NCBI GenBank assembly: GCA_964195425.1
Contig: CAXMOM010000017.1
Span: 62,001-126,000, forward strand
Source: Glaciecola sp964195425
Lineage (GTDB): Bacteria > Pseudomonadota > Gammaproteobacteria > Enterobacterales > Alteromonadaceae
Direction of reading: 5' to 3'
DNA length: 64,000 nucleotides
The first letter of the stretch is position 1. Each line of letters starts with the position of its first letter. Below the pieces are notes generated by a model, which had not been told where the DNA came from, searched no databases, and saw nothing but the letters and a program-made list of their open reading frames with translations. Shown here in pieces: positions 26,754-35,625 of this stretch. Position numbers and translations under genes: made by a program.

Positions 26754-26786
26754 TCAGTTTCGTTAAGTAGTTTTTGCTTACATATT

Positions 26787-26810
26787 ACCCGCTTTTTAGC
26801 GGGTTTATTT
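26787..26810 (+). terminator. Terminator after the lectin pseudogene
   Basis: The stem ACCCGCT / AGCGGGT with a 4-base loop is followed by TTATTT on the plus strand, 33 bases after the end of the PEP-CTERM frame. It is a likely relic of the intact gene, and may also act on the convergent regulator gene. Confidence 0.65.
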
Positions 26811-26873
26811 CGCCTAACTAATCTAGTAAAAAATAAAAACCAGCATAAGCAACGTTAGATTATGAATGTGCAT

Positions 26874-27899
26874 TTAAATACTTAGTATTGGTAAAATGCC
26901 CGTTATATTGTCGGTAAAAATTTCATCTCGAACTTCTGTTGGAGTTTTCTTAGACCAACGTTTGAAGGATCTTCGAAAGTTCGCTGCATCACTAAAACCC
27001 AACAGTGCGGCTATTTCATTCACGGTTAACTGGGTACCCTTTAAATATTCATGCGCTAGTTTGTTTCTAACGTGATCGAGTATCTGTTGGAACTTATAGC
27101 CCTCTTTAGCTAAGCGACGCTGAAGAGTGCTTTCGCTCATGTGTAATTGATTTGCAACTTGCATACTCGTAGGGAATTCTGTGCCTGACTGCAGAAGAAC
27201 CTCTTGTACTCGCTCGCTTATCATTCCTCTTTGAGTACCTCTGGATAGTAACCTGTCGCACTGCCTTCGAAAAATGTCTCTCGCAACAGGGTTGGCGGTC
27301 ACAATCCCCAAATCTAAACCTGCTTGATCAAAACTCAACACACTTCTATTGCTGTTAAACTTCACTTTTGAACCAAATAATTTTTGGTAAGAAGTTTCGT
27401 CATATGGGGCATCATAATCAAATTCTACATGTACTGATGCTCGGTCTTTTGGAATTAACGCATTTCCGCTTCGCATGATTGCAGCATAAAGAAGCTCGAT
27501 GTAGAAGCGTTTCAAATATTCGGGTAAATGAGGTGCTTTAATTAATACTTCAACGCGACTTTCCCGCAACAACATTTTCACATCTAAACTTGGCAATAGC
27601 GCTTTGTTATATCGCACCATTAATTTTAGTGCATCGCCGATAGTGGTACTGGTAATGATTGCATATCCAAAAATGCCTTGGGATGAAATATCCATACTCG
27701 AGCCAACCAATAAACCAAGTTGACGATCATTGCTCATTTCAATCGCATTTGTTGATATTGTATCGAGTTGTTGAGCGCTCAAACTTAACTCTTTTTCTAG
27801 ATCAACTTCCTTAATGCCTGAATTATTAAAGAGACCATTTACATCTAGCTTTCGTGCTCTTAGCACTTTAATTAATATTTTTATATAAAATGAATGCAT
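26874..27899 (-). CDS. AraC-family regulator with Arabinose_bd-type N-terminal domain
   Basis: The 341-residue protein has an N-terminal effector domain of the type in OruR/ArgR-like AraC regulators (about 15-200) and a C-terminal AraC DNA-binding domain with two helix-turn-helix motifs (TSMQVANQLHMSESTLQRRL and LTVNEIAALLGFSDAANFRR, then SFKRWSKKTPTEVR). It is transcribed away from an acyl-CoA dehydrogenase gene 140 bases off; regulators of this class often control lipid or steroid catabolism next to them. Two perfectly spaced direct repeats in the shared promoter region are its likely operators. The effector is unknown. Confidence 0.93.
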   Translation of the reverse strand: MHSFYIKILIKVLRARKLDVNGLFNNSGIKEVDLEKELSLSAQQLDTISTNAIEMSNDRQLGLLVGSSMDISSQGIFGYAIITSTTIGDALKLMVRYNKALLPSLDVKMLLRESRVEVLIKAPHLPEYLKRFYIELLYAAIMRSGNALIPKDRASVHVEFDYDAPYDETSYQKLFGSKVKFNSNRSVLSFDQAGLDLGIVTANPVARDIFRRQCDRLLSRGTQRGMISERVQEVLLQSGTEFPTSMQVANQLHMSESTLQRRLAKEGYKFQQILDHVRNKLAHEYLKGTQLTVNEIAALLGFSDAANFRRSFKRWSKKTPTEVRDEIFTDNITGILPILSI

Positions 27900-27925
27900 T
27901 TTCGATCTTCAATAACAATAATAGA

Positions 27926-27965
27926 TTGATGGTATTTGACACCATAATTGATGGTATTTAACCCC
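27926..27965 (+). promoter_or_regulatory. Direct-repeat operator for the AraC-family regulator
   Basis: TTGATGGTATTTGACACC (27926-27943) and TTGATGGTATTTAACCCC (27948-27965) match at 16 of 18 positions with a 22-base period, two DNA turns, as for tandem AraC-family sites. The second copy overlaps the -35 position of the dehydrogenase promoter. Confidence 0.75.
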
Positions 27966-27991
27966 TTATTTACAGATTGGTCAACTATAAT
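27963..27991 (+). promoter_or_regulatory. Activator-dependent promoter of the acyl-CoA dehydrogenase gene
   Basis: A perfect -10 TATAAT lies at 27986-27991, but the position 17 bases upstream (27963-27968) reads CCCCTT, not a -35. The downstream operator repeat ends there. This is the layout of a promoter needing an activator bound at -35. Confidence 0.6.
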
Positions 27992-28038
27992 CGTTGCTTA
28001 AGTTTTTGTAAGCTACCGAACATAGAAAGGTAAATAGT

Positions 28039-29865
28039 ATGCCAATGTATAAAGCCCCCTTAAGAGACATTAAATTTTTAATGAGAGATGTATTAGATTA
28101 TTTCCCTCATTATGAATCCTTATCAAATGGCTCAGATGCTACGCCTGAAATGGTTGACGCCATTTTAGATGGTATTGCAACCTTAAGTGAAGAAGTCTTG
28201 GCACCACTAAATTTATCAGGTGATAAAGAAGGCTGTCATTTCAATGAGGGCGAGGTAACAACGCCCAAAGGTTTTAAAGAAGCTTATAAAGATTTTATCG
28301 AAGGTGGATGGCAAGGTTTATCGTTTCCTGAAGAGTATGGTGGTCAAAATTTACCTACGTCGATCAATCTAATAAAAGCAGAAATAATCGGTAGTGCAAA
28401 CTGGTCTTTTTCAATGTACCCAGGACTAAGCATGGGTTGCATCAATACCATATTAGAATACGGATCTGAGCGACAGAAAAAACAATTCATGAAACCTTTA
28501 GTAAGCGGTGAGTGGAGTGGCACCATGTGTCTTACTGAACCGCAATGTGGAACAGATCTCGCACAGGTAAAAACAAAAGCAGAACTAAACGAAGAGGATG
28601 GAAGTTACCGATTGACGGGCACGAAAATCTTTATTTCGGCTGGTGAACATGATTTAACAGAGAATATTATTCATATCGTATTAGCGCGCATTCCTGGCGC
28701 TCCGAAAGGAACACGAGGAATTTCATTATTCATCGTTCCAAAAGTGAATATTAACGATGAAGGTCAGTTAACCCGAAGGAACTCGGTAAATTGTGGCTCA
28801 ATAGAACACAAGATGGGCATTCGTGCTTCATCAACTTCAGTATTAAATTTTGATGGCGCTACGGGCTACTTGATTGGCAAAGAAAACGAAGGCTTACAAG
28901 CGATGTTCACTTTTATGAATACCGCAAGGATCGGCACCGCCCTGCAAGGTATTTGTCACGCTGAAGCATCTTTTCAGGGCTCACTCGCTTATGCCAAAGA
29001 ACGCAAATCTATGCGCGCTTTATCTGGTAAGAAACAACCCGATTGCACTGCCGATGCAATTATTTGGCACCCTGACGTTCGCCGTATGTTATTAACTCAA
29101 CGTGCCATCGCTGAAGGTGGTAGAGCGATGATTTTTCATGCCGCGAAAATTGCAGATAAAATGTTTAATGCAACCGTTGCTGGTGATGACAAAAAGCAGC
29201 AAGCCTATGATGATGAGTTAGGTTTTTATACGCCCATTCTGAAAGGCTTCATCACCGAATTAGGATTAGAGTCTGCAAACTTGGGCATGCAAGTATTTGG
29301 TGGACATGGTTATATTCACGAGCATGGAATGGAACAAATCGCTCGCGACGCAAGAATAGCGACTCTCTATGAGGGCACAACAGGTATACAAAGCTTAGAT
29401 TTACTAGGACGTAAAGTGTTGATGTCAAACAAAGGCCAATCAATTCGTGACTTTAGCAAAGTGATATTTTCATTCGCTAAGCCCCACTTGTTTTCACGAA
29501 GTCCTGTTGGCAGTATGGCTCGCACTTTATGCAAACGTGCAGTTGAGTGGAACATCATGACACTGCGTATTATGCTAGGCGCGAGCAAAGACAGAGAGTT
29601 GGTTGGGTCAGCCTCAGTAGATTATCTAATGTACTCAGGCTATGTAATGATGGGTTACTTTTGGGCTTTACAAGCTGAAAAATCTGCTGCATTAATCGAA
29701 AATGGGAAAGGCGAAGAATCGAATGATTTCTACAAATCTAAAATTCAAACCGCAGAATTTTATTTTGATCGTTTACTACCAAGAGCATCGGGTCATAAAC
29801 AATCCGCTTTGTCTTCGACAAAATCACTAATGCAAATGGACAACGAACATTTTAACTTTCTTTAG
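28039..29865 (+). CDS. Acyl-CoA dehydrogenase with C-terminal extension domain
   Basis: The 608-residue flavoprotein begins PMYKAPLRDIKFLMRDVLD, typical of the FadE-like group with an extra C-terminal domain. Order: N-terminal helical domain, beta domain (TMCLTEPQCGTDL, KIFISAGEHD), FAD-binding helical domain with the catalytic Glu in ATLYEGTTGIQSLDLLGRK, then a C-terminal domain to residue 608. It oxidises an acyl-CoA to the enoyl-CoA in beta-oxidation. An AAAGG eight bases before the ATG supports the start. The divergent AraC regulator probably activates it. Chain-length preference cannot be read from the sequence. Confidence 0.94.
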   Translation: MPMYKAPLRDIKFLMRDVLDYFPHYESLSNGSDATPEMVDAILDGIATLSEEVLAPLNLSGDKEGCHFNEGEVTTPKGFKEAYKDFIEGGWQGLSFPEEYGGQNLPTSINLIKAEIIGSANWSFSMYPGLSMGCINTILEYGSERQKKQFMKPLVSGEWSGTMCLTEPQCGTDLAQVKTKAELNEEDGSYRLTGTKIFISAGEHDLTENIIHIVLARIPGAPKGTRGISLFIVPKVNINDEGQLTRRNSVNCGSIEHKMGIRASSTSVLNFDGATGYLIGKENEGLQAMFTFMNTARIGTALQGICHAEASFQGSLAYAKERKSMRALSGKKQPDCTADAIIWHPDVRRMLLTQRAIAEGGRAMIFHAAKIADKMFNATVAGDDKKQQAYDDELGFYTPILKGFITELGLESANLGMQVFGGHGYIHEHGMEQIARDARIATLYEGTTGIQSLDLLGRKVLMSNKGQSIRDFSKVIFSFAKPHLFSRSPVGSMARTLCKRAVEWNIMTLRIMLGASKDRELVGSASVDYLMYSGYVMMGYFWALQAEKSAALIENGKGEESNDFYKSKIQTAEFYFDRLLPRASGHKQSALSSTKSLMQMDNEHFNFL

Positions 29866-30084
29866 AACTAAATTTTATTGTTTACCAAGCGATTAAGATC
29901 CCTTAGTCCATACAATGATAAGGTAAAACACATCAGTCATTTAATAGTAAGTTTATGGCTGATGTTTCAAACAAACCGCTGGTTTAGCCGGCCTTTTGAC
30001 CATATAAACGTGCAAGAAAAATAAAAACTCCACATTTGCGAATTAGCTTCTATACTGATAATAACCAAAAAAGGAGTTACAAAG

Positions 30085-30975
30085 ATGCTATTACGATTAG
30101 GTTCATCGGGTCAGGATGTTATAGAGTTACAGGTCCTACTGGGACTATCAGCGAGCGGTCACTTTGATGCTGAAACTGAAAAGGCAGTAAAGGCTTATCA
30201 ACGCGAAAATGGCCTCATGATAGATGGCTTAGTGGGCAACCAAACTTTGGGTGCCCTGAACGCAGAGCACGCGACCACCGATGCATCGGAAACCGTTTAC
30301 AGCCCCATAGATGGACTAACCGTTAACAAACACTACTTACCTGAGGACGGCTATTTACCCGGACCTACCTCAAAAGAATACCTATTTTTACACCACACCT
30401 TAGGGTGGCACAATCCATATAACCAAGTTGCAGGATGGGCAAACGATAACAGAGGCCCTGTTGCTACAGAATTTATTTTAGGTGGACGTTCGATTAAAGA
30501 TAATGAAGATATTTATGACGGCGAATTGGTCCAATGTATGCCGCAAGGTGCCTTTGGCTGGCACTTAGGGCAAACCGGTTCACGCTATATGCATACTCAT
30601 TCGGTTGGCATCGAACTGTGTAATTTTGGCGCCGCAACCAATGGAAAAACCTACACCGGCAGAAAAGTCCCTGCAGACCAGCTAGTGACCTTACCAAAAC
30701 CCTTTAAGAGGCACTCTGTTTGGCATGCTTATACCGATAAACAAATCGAAACACTGAGACTATTTATTTTATGGATTGCACAGCGCGATTCTATTGATGT
30801 TAGACAAGGACTCGTTGCAGAAATTAAAAAGCAAGGTGTAAAAGCATTTGACTTTAACCCCCTTGCCTATGAGGGTAAGGTAAAAGGCTTGCTGACTCAC
30901 GCAAATGTTAGAGCCTCGGGTAAGTCAGACGTCTTTCCGCAACCTAACTTGATTGACATGCTGCTCAGTCTTTAA
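30085..30975 (+). CDS. N-acetylmuramoyl-L-alanine amidase with peptidoglycan-binding domain
   Basis: The 296-residue protein has an N-terminal PG_binding_1 domain (LRLGSSGQDVIELQVLLGL, DGLVGNQTLGALN; residues 1-60) and an Amidase_2/PGRP-type domain (about 95-280) with Zn ligands expected in FLHHTLGWH (His103 or 104) and in THANVRASGKSD near the C-terminus. It would cut the amide between muramic acid and the stem peptide. No signal peptide is present, so it resembles an endolysin or a cytosolic recycling or toxin-type enzyme; no phage genes adjoin. An AAGGAG precedes the ATG. Confidence 0.85.
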   Translation: MLLRLGSSGQDVIELQVLLGLSASGHFDAETEKAVKAYQRENGLMIDGLVGNQTLGALNAEHATTDASETVYSPIDGLTVNKHYLPEDGYLPGPTSKEYLFLHHTLGWHNPYNQVAGWANDNRGPVATEFILGGRSIKDNEDIYDGELVQCMPQGAFGWHLGQTGSRYMHTHSVGIELCNFGAATNGKTYTGRKVPADQLVTLPKPFKRHSVWHAYTDKQIETLRLFILWIAQRDSIDVRQGLVAEIKKQGVKAFDFNPLAYEGKVKGLLTHANVRASGKSDVFPQPNLIDMLLSL

Positions 30976-31155
30976 TGCTTAAAAATTAGTCTCTGCTTCG
31001 CTAGCAGAGCCTTTGTCGACATTAGGGTGACTTTCGGTTTTCCGAGACACAGGCGTGAATATGTACAAAGCTAAGGCAGTAGAATAGGACGCAAAACATA
31101 TTGTATAAATGTAAATAATGCCCATACTATAAAAGTACTCTACACAGGAATCACT

Positions 31156-31563
31156 TTGGCTTTTAAAACATGGTTTTCATTTACGCTAGCATTTTGCCTA
31201 ATTATTTCATTGGGCTTTTTTGCTATGAGTACTGCCGACCAATCTTTTACAAATGTTACTAGCCATGCTGAATACGTAATCGGAGACAGTGATACTGTTT
31301 CCGATAGCGCTGTGCTGCCTAATAACTCAAAAGCAAATACATTTAAGCATTTACGTCAGGCTCCCATGTGGTATTTAAGTGCATATAAAGCAGATTTTTT
31401 AAGACATTATTTGTCTCATGTACCCACTACCGTTGAAACCAAAAGCGTCATACTAGAGGCGGCGTGGTACTACAAAGCGTTCGCAGCCAAACACCGGATA
31501 TTAGCTTGGAAAGACAGCAATGTTTTATATAAGCAATTGGATATCAACCCATCATCTCTTTGA
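31156..31563 (+). CDS. Small exported protein of unknown function
   Basis: The 135-residue product starts at a TTG with an AGGA seven bases upstream, which decides the start. An N-terminal hydrophobic segment (FSFTLAFCLIISLGFFAM) is a signal peptide or anchor. The rest has no motif I recognise; APMWYLSAYKADFLRHYLS and ILEAAWYYKAFAAKHRIL look helical. It lies 52 bases before the S41-type protein gene on the same strand and is probably co-transcribed, so a shared periplasmic function is likely. Confidence 0.6.
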   Translation: MAFKTWFSFTLAFCLIISLGFFAMSTADQSFTNVTSHAEYVIGDSDTVSDSAVLPNNSKANTFKHLRQAPMWYLSAYKADFLRHYLSHVPTTVETKSVILEAAWYYKAFAAKHRILAWKDSNVLYKQLDINPSSL

Positions 31564-31615
31564 AAAAATTAAACTTTACTATCCCCATTAATTAATTCAT
31601 TAAAAGAGATACATC

Positions 31616-32635
31616 ATGAAAAAATCATTGTTTTGGCAACTTTGCGTTGTCGCTTTATTCTGTTTCAAGTTTTCTGCAAGCACCGCCTCACAAGCCCTAA
31701 ATATATCGGAGAATTTGTCAACTTCAGACTTAACAGCCATGCAAGTAGAAAACTTGTTAGACAAGACCTTTGCGATAATGGCATCAGATTACATTGATGT
31801 TAGCGCTGTTCCAATGATCGAGAAGACCATTCGACAAAGATACAGCCTGGGACAATATGCAAATATAAATAGCATACAAAATTTTGCAAAAGTAATAGGT
31901 AGCGATATCCAGCGGGTATCGGGCGATGTGCATTTAAGTATTCAGGTACAAGACCCAAATAGGAAACCAAGCCATGTTTTGCAACATACGCCAGGCCGAC
32001 TTACCTATAATTATGCCTTTGAAACGGTGAGTTATTTACATGGTAATATTGGGTATCTAAAATTCAACAAATTTGACTCTGCCAGTAATGCAAAAATTGC
32101 GGTAGATGACGCTTTTGGTTTTTTGCGAAACAGTGCCGCACTAATATTAGATATGCGCGATACCGTAGGAGGCTCTCCTGAATTAGCGCAATATATATTG
32201 AGTTATTTTATTGAACCGAATATTCCATTATGGCGCGTAGAAGCTAGAGATAGCGAGTTACAATCACATGTTGCATCTTTGAATACCGCCAAACATCGAC
32301 ATTTTTTGGATAATTTCCCAGTATGGGTCCTTACTAGTAACAACACCGCCAGCGCGTCGGAGATATTTATTGGCGTTTTACAAGCACAACAAAAAGCAAC
32401 CGTAGTTGGTGATATTACGGCTGGAGCGGGTTTCTATGTGGGCGTGTTGAGCATTACTGATGAGCTTACCTTCCGGATTTCATTGGCGAAGCCTGTAATT
32501 GCGGTGAGTAACATAAATTGGGAGAAAACGGGCTTGCAGCCCGATATACGGGTAATAAGTATGGATGCATTGGATACCGCATTACAAGATATTCATCAAT
32601 TCCGGCGAAGCAATCAAACTGAAGCTCACAACTAA
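31616..32635 (+). CDS. Secreted S41-family peptidase-like protein, unusual active site
   Basis: The 339-residue protein has a signal peptide (about 1-24), an N-terminal helical domain and an S41 (tail-specific/IRBP-like) protease domain (about 140-325): LILDMRDTVGGSPELAQY, WVLTSNNTASASEIFIG with the nucleophile at Ser246, and VVGDITAGAGF. No PDZ domain is visible between the N-terminal and catalytic parts. The Lys general base of Prc/CtpA, expected in this last block, is replaced by Ala271, as in the IRBP-like branch. It may be a periplasmic protease or a binding protein derived from one. Confidence 0.8.
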   Translation: MKKSLFWQLCVVALFCFKFSASTASQALNISENLSTSDLTAMQVENLLDKTFAIMASDYIDVSAVPMIEKTIRQRYSLGQYANINSIQNFAKVIGSDIQRVSGDVHLSIQVQDPNRKPSHVLQHTPGRLTYNYAFETVSYLHGNIGYLKFNKFDSASNAKIAVDDAFGFLRNSAALILDMRDTVGGSPELAQYILSYFIEPNIPLWRVEARDSELQSHVASLNTAKHRHFLDNFPVWVLTSNNTASASEIFIGVLQAQQKATVVGDITAGAGFYVGVLSITDELTFRISLAKPVIAVSNINWEKTGLQPDIRVISMDALDTALQDIHQFRRSNQTEAHN

Positions 32636-32677
32636 CGCTAAGCTAGCGTTCTTGATGCGCCATCTTCAGCGCGCATC
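32634..32677 (+). terminator. Tandem hairpins after the S41-type gene
   Basis: AACGCTA-AGC-TAGCGTT (32634-32650) overlaps the stop codon, and GATGCGC / GCGCATC (32654-32660 with 32671-32677) follows. Neither has a strong T run, so termination is probable only in part. Confidence 0.4.
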
Positions 32678-32957
32678 ATTGTCATCGAATACACGAAAAT
32701 GCAAAAGCCACGATCCAAATCATTGCATCACCGCTTGAAGCTAACCTGAACGTTTGTTAAATGAAGTTGAAAAAGTCATGATAAAAACGCAATTCAAAAG
32801 CCCCTAATTGCGGCAATAAACAGTTATACAGATTCATCGAAGATGGGTAACGATTGATGACGTTTCAAGAAACCGCGCTATTTTGCTTGAACAGTCGCTG
32901 AAGATCCTTCGGGCACATTTGCCAAAGAGTATAAAAAGAGTAAAGCACAGCCCTTAT
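32678..32957. other. Non-coding stretch between S41-type gene and membrane protein
   Basis: The gap between the two convergent genes is 322 bases including the hairpins. I see no convincing coding frame, RNA gene or repeat in it. Confidence 0.5.
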
Positions 32958-33377
32958 CTATGCATTTGCAGCAACACCAATTTGATACACTTTTCTATAT
33001 TTTTTAGTTAAGTAAAATGACAGTAATCCGCCTAGCACGCCAGGCGCTATCCAAAAAATCATTTGATAACCACCAATATCAGAAAGCAAATGACGCCCAC
33101 CAAACGCTAAAAATGCCGTGTATGCCCCAATACCCGACCCAATCATGCTGCCAATGTGCTCTAATAAGTAAGCGCCCTGTTTAATACTTTTGCTAAGTAC
33201 ATAACGCAACATGCTCGTGCCGACCAGCATTCCCAGAATACCAAATAGTAAGTGCAATGTTTGCTCGCGTAATAGACCAATTATGATAAATACTACGCCA
33301 CCCACTGCCAACATAGCCAAGGGCGTAATATACATTATTTTACGCAATGCAGGACGGTCATTCGCCGCTTTAAGCAC
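32958..33377 (-). CDS. Four-helix membrane protein, possibly 5'-truncated
   Basis: From a GTG at 33377 the 139-residue product has four hydrophobic segments (about 16-36, 40-58, 75-95 and 105-123) with charged ends. There is no ribosome site at the GTG. Codons upstream in the same frame read SLLSYTTTRHGYAVLKAAND, which looks like continuing protein, until a TGA at about 33434. The gene may therefore have lost its 5' part, leaving a remnant. I do not recognise the family securely; DUF2306-like membrane proteins are one possibility. It is divergent from the NarL-type regulator. Confidence 0.5.
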   Translation of the reverse strand: MLKAANDRPALRKIMYITPLAMLAVGGVVFIIIGLLREQTLHLLFGILGMLVGTSMLRYVLSKSIKQGAYLLEHIGSMIGSGIGAYTAFLAFGGRHLLSDIGGYQMIFWIAPGVLGGLLSFYLTKKYRKVYQIGVAANA

Positions 33378-33485
33378 AGCGTAACCGTGACGTGTTGTGG
33401 TATAGCTAAGCAGCGATAAATAAAGTGAAATTCAAAATAGACGCAGGCAAGTTTCATACGCAACTTCTTATTCCCGTGAGCCAAC

Positions 33486-34133
33486 ATGATTAATGTACTA
33501 TTAGTTGACGATCAGACCCTAGTTCGCCATGGCATCAAAGGCTTGTTAGGACTCTCATCCGAAATAAATGTAGTGGGAGAAGCAGACAATGGTATCAGTG
33601 CCCTAGACTTTTTAGGTGATGCCATTGCAGCGGAAGATGTTGTGCTTATGGATATAAGAATGCCAAAAATGACAGGCATTGAAGCACTCGCGGCGATGCG
33701 TGAACAAGATATGGATACACCCGTCATTATGCTGACAACTTTCGATGACCATGAATCGGTTATGCAAGCAATAAAGTCGGGGGCCAAGGGTTATTTGCTT
33801 AAAGATGTATCTTTGGAAACGCTAGTTGAGAGTATTGAAATCGTGCACAAAGGCGAAACCCTAATCCAACCGGCCATTACGGAACGTCTTATTCAAGGCT
33901 TGCAGGGCGTAAAGGGCGAATTCGAATCAGCGGAAATGCCGGAACCCTTAAGCAAACGAGAAACGGAAATTTTAAGGCTAATGGCAGCTGGCTGCTCAAA
34001 TAAAGAAATGGCCGACGTTCTGTTTAAATCTGAAGGCACAATAAAAAATCAGGTATCGAGTATATTGAGTAAAGTAGGTGTGCGCGACCGCACACGAGCG
34101 GTGCTTAAAGCGATTGAGCTTGGTGTTATTTAG
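33486..34133 (+). CDS. NarL/LuxR-family response regulator (orphan)
   Basis: The 215-residue protein has a receiver domain (NVLLVDDQTLVRHGIKGLL, phosphorylated Asp56 in VVLMDIRMPKMTG, Lys in GYLLKDVS) and a C-terminal LuxR-type HTH (LSKRETEILRLMAAGCSNKE, then GTIKNQVSSILSKVGVRDRT). It is intact. No histidine kinase gene lies next to it; the divergent membrane gene may be a truncated remnant, so a kinase could have been lost or be elsewhere. Targets are unknown. Confidence 0.93.
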   Translation: MINVLLVDDQTLVRHGIKGLLGLSSEINVVGEADNGISALDFLGDAIAAEDVVLMDIRMPKMTGIEALAAMREQDMDTPVIMLTTFDDHESVMQAIKSGAKGYLLKDVSLETLVESIEIVHKGETLIQPAITERLIQGLQGVKGEFESAEMPEPLSKRETEILRLMAAGCSNKEMADVLFKSEGTIKNQVSSILSKVGVRDRTRAVLKAIELGVI

Positions 34134-34219
34134 AACTTACCACCGTCACTAATTTAGTGCCGTTGACAGAGTGTTTGCAAAGGATCGTTTACCTGTTTAT
34201 TTACAAGAAAACTAAAAAA

Positions 34220-34607
<388 letters not shown>

Positions 34608-34656
34608 CGCGGGAGTATAAACTAAGTGGGCATTGGGATATAGTCAAATAAGCTGA

Positions 34657-34682
34657 CGCATCTAAGAAAGATGCGCCTTTTT
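34657..34682 (+). terminator. Hairpin with T run between rnpB and yebC-like gene
   Basis: The stem CGCATCT / AGATGCG with a 5-base loop is followed on the plus strand by CCTTTTT. It lies 19 bases past the stop of the minus-strand yebC-like gene, where it may also act, though the T run is on the plus side only. Confidence 0.5.
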
Positions 34683-34701
34683 ATAGTTTTGCAGTAACTA
34701 A

Positions 34702-35418
34702 TTACGCATTAGCGTTGTGATAAATGTTTTGCACATCATCACAATCGTTCAACATATCCATAAACTTCTCGAACATAGGCATATCTTCTTCGCTAATGTC
34801 CTTGGTATCTTGTGGTACCCAACTAATCTCTTCTACATCAAACTCAATCTTAGGAAAACTCTCTAATAGCGAGGTTTTTGCTTTAAAGAATTCGGTATCT
34901 GGCACAAACACGGTTACTTTGCCGTCTTCAACTTCAACATCACTGACATCTACGTCTGCGTCCATAAGCGCTTCTAGCACTATTTCATCATCGTCGCCGT
35001 CAAATCCGAATATAGCAAAGTGATCAAACATAAAGGCTGATGAATTTTGCGCGCCTAATTTGCTATCTGTTTTGGTAAAGCAGTTGCGTACATCGGTTAT
35101 AGTACGGTTTGCATTGTCTGTTAAACAGTCAACTATTACCATACAGCCGCCAGGACCGAATCCTTCGTAACGAGCTGGCACGAAATCTTCACCTGCTCCG
35201 CCTACCGCTTTTTCGATTGCTTTATCAATAACATGACCCGGCACTTGGTCTTTTTTGGCTCTTTCTATAAGTCGACGTAGCGATAGGTTAGCATCGGGGT
35301 CGGAACCACCACTTTTAGCAACCACATAAATTTCTTTACCGTATTTTGAATATACTTTGGTTTTTGCCGTTGCCGTTTTAGCCATCGACAACTTTCTTAC
35401 TTCAAATTTTCTTCCCAT
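34702..35418 (-). CDS. YebC/PmpR-family protein (YeeN-like)
   Basis: The 238-residue protein matches the YeeN branch of the YebC/TACO1 family in length and in the blocks KVYSKYGKEIYVVAKSGGSD, RLIERAKKDQVPGHVIDKAI, ARYEGFGPGGCMVIVDCLTD, DVRNCFTKTDSKLGAQNSSA and EVEDGKVTVFVPD. YebC-family members act as DNA-binding regulators or, as shown recently for some, relieve ribosome stalling at proline-rich stretches. The C-terminus (DCDDVQNIYHNA) is typical. It stands alone, between rnpB and zapE on the same strand. Confidence 0.93.
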   Translation of the reverse strand: MGRKFEVRKLSMAKTATAKTKVYSKYGKEIYVVAKSGGSDPDANLSLRRLIERAKKDQVPGHVIDKAIEKAVGGAGEDFVPARYEGFGPGGCMVIVDCLTDNANRTITDVRNCFTKTDSKLGAQNSSAFMFDHFAIFGFDGDDDEIVLEALMDADVDVSDVEVEDGKVTVFVPDTEFFKAKTSLLESFPKIEFDVEEISWVPQDTKDISEEDMPMFEKFMDMLNDCDDVQNIYHNANA

Positions 35419-35625
35419 AAATAATTCTTCGCTGTTTTGTATTTTTGTAATGAATCGATAGTCTTATATATCGCGCTATCGCTGTATTAATATTTCAACA
35501 ATACCTTAGTGTACTCAATTTAGAACACCCTTGCAGTGTTTCAGGCATTATTTTATGTGCAGTGTTTTTAGTCCCAAGCTATTGCAGACTCTATTTCACA
35601 AAGCCGCCAACTATCAAAGCCGCTA

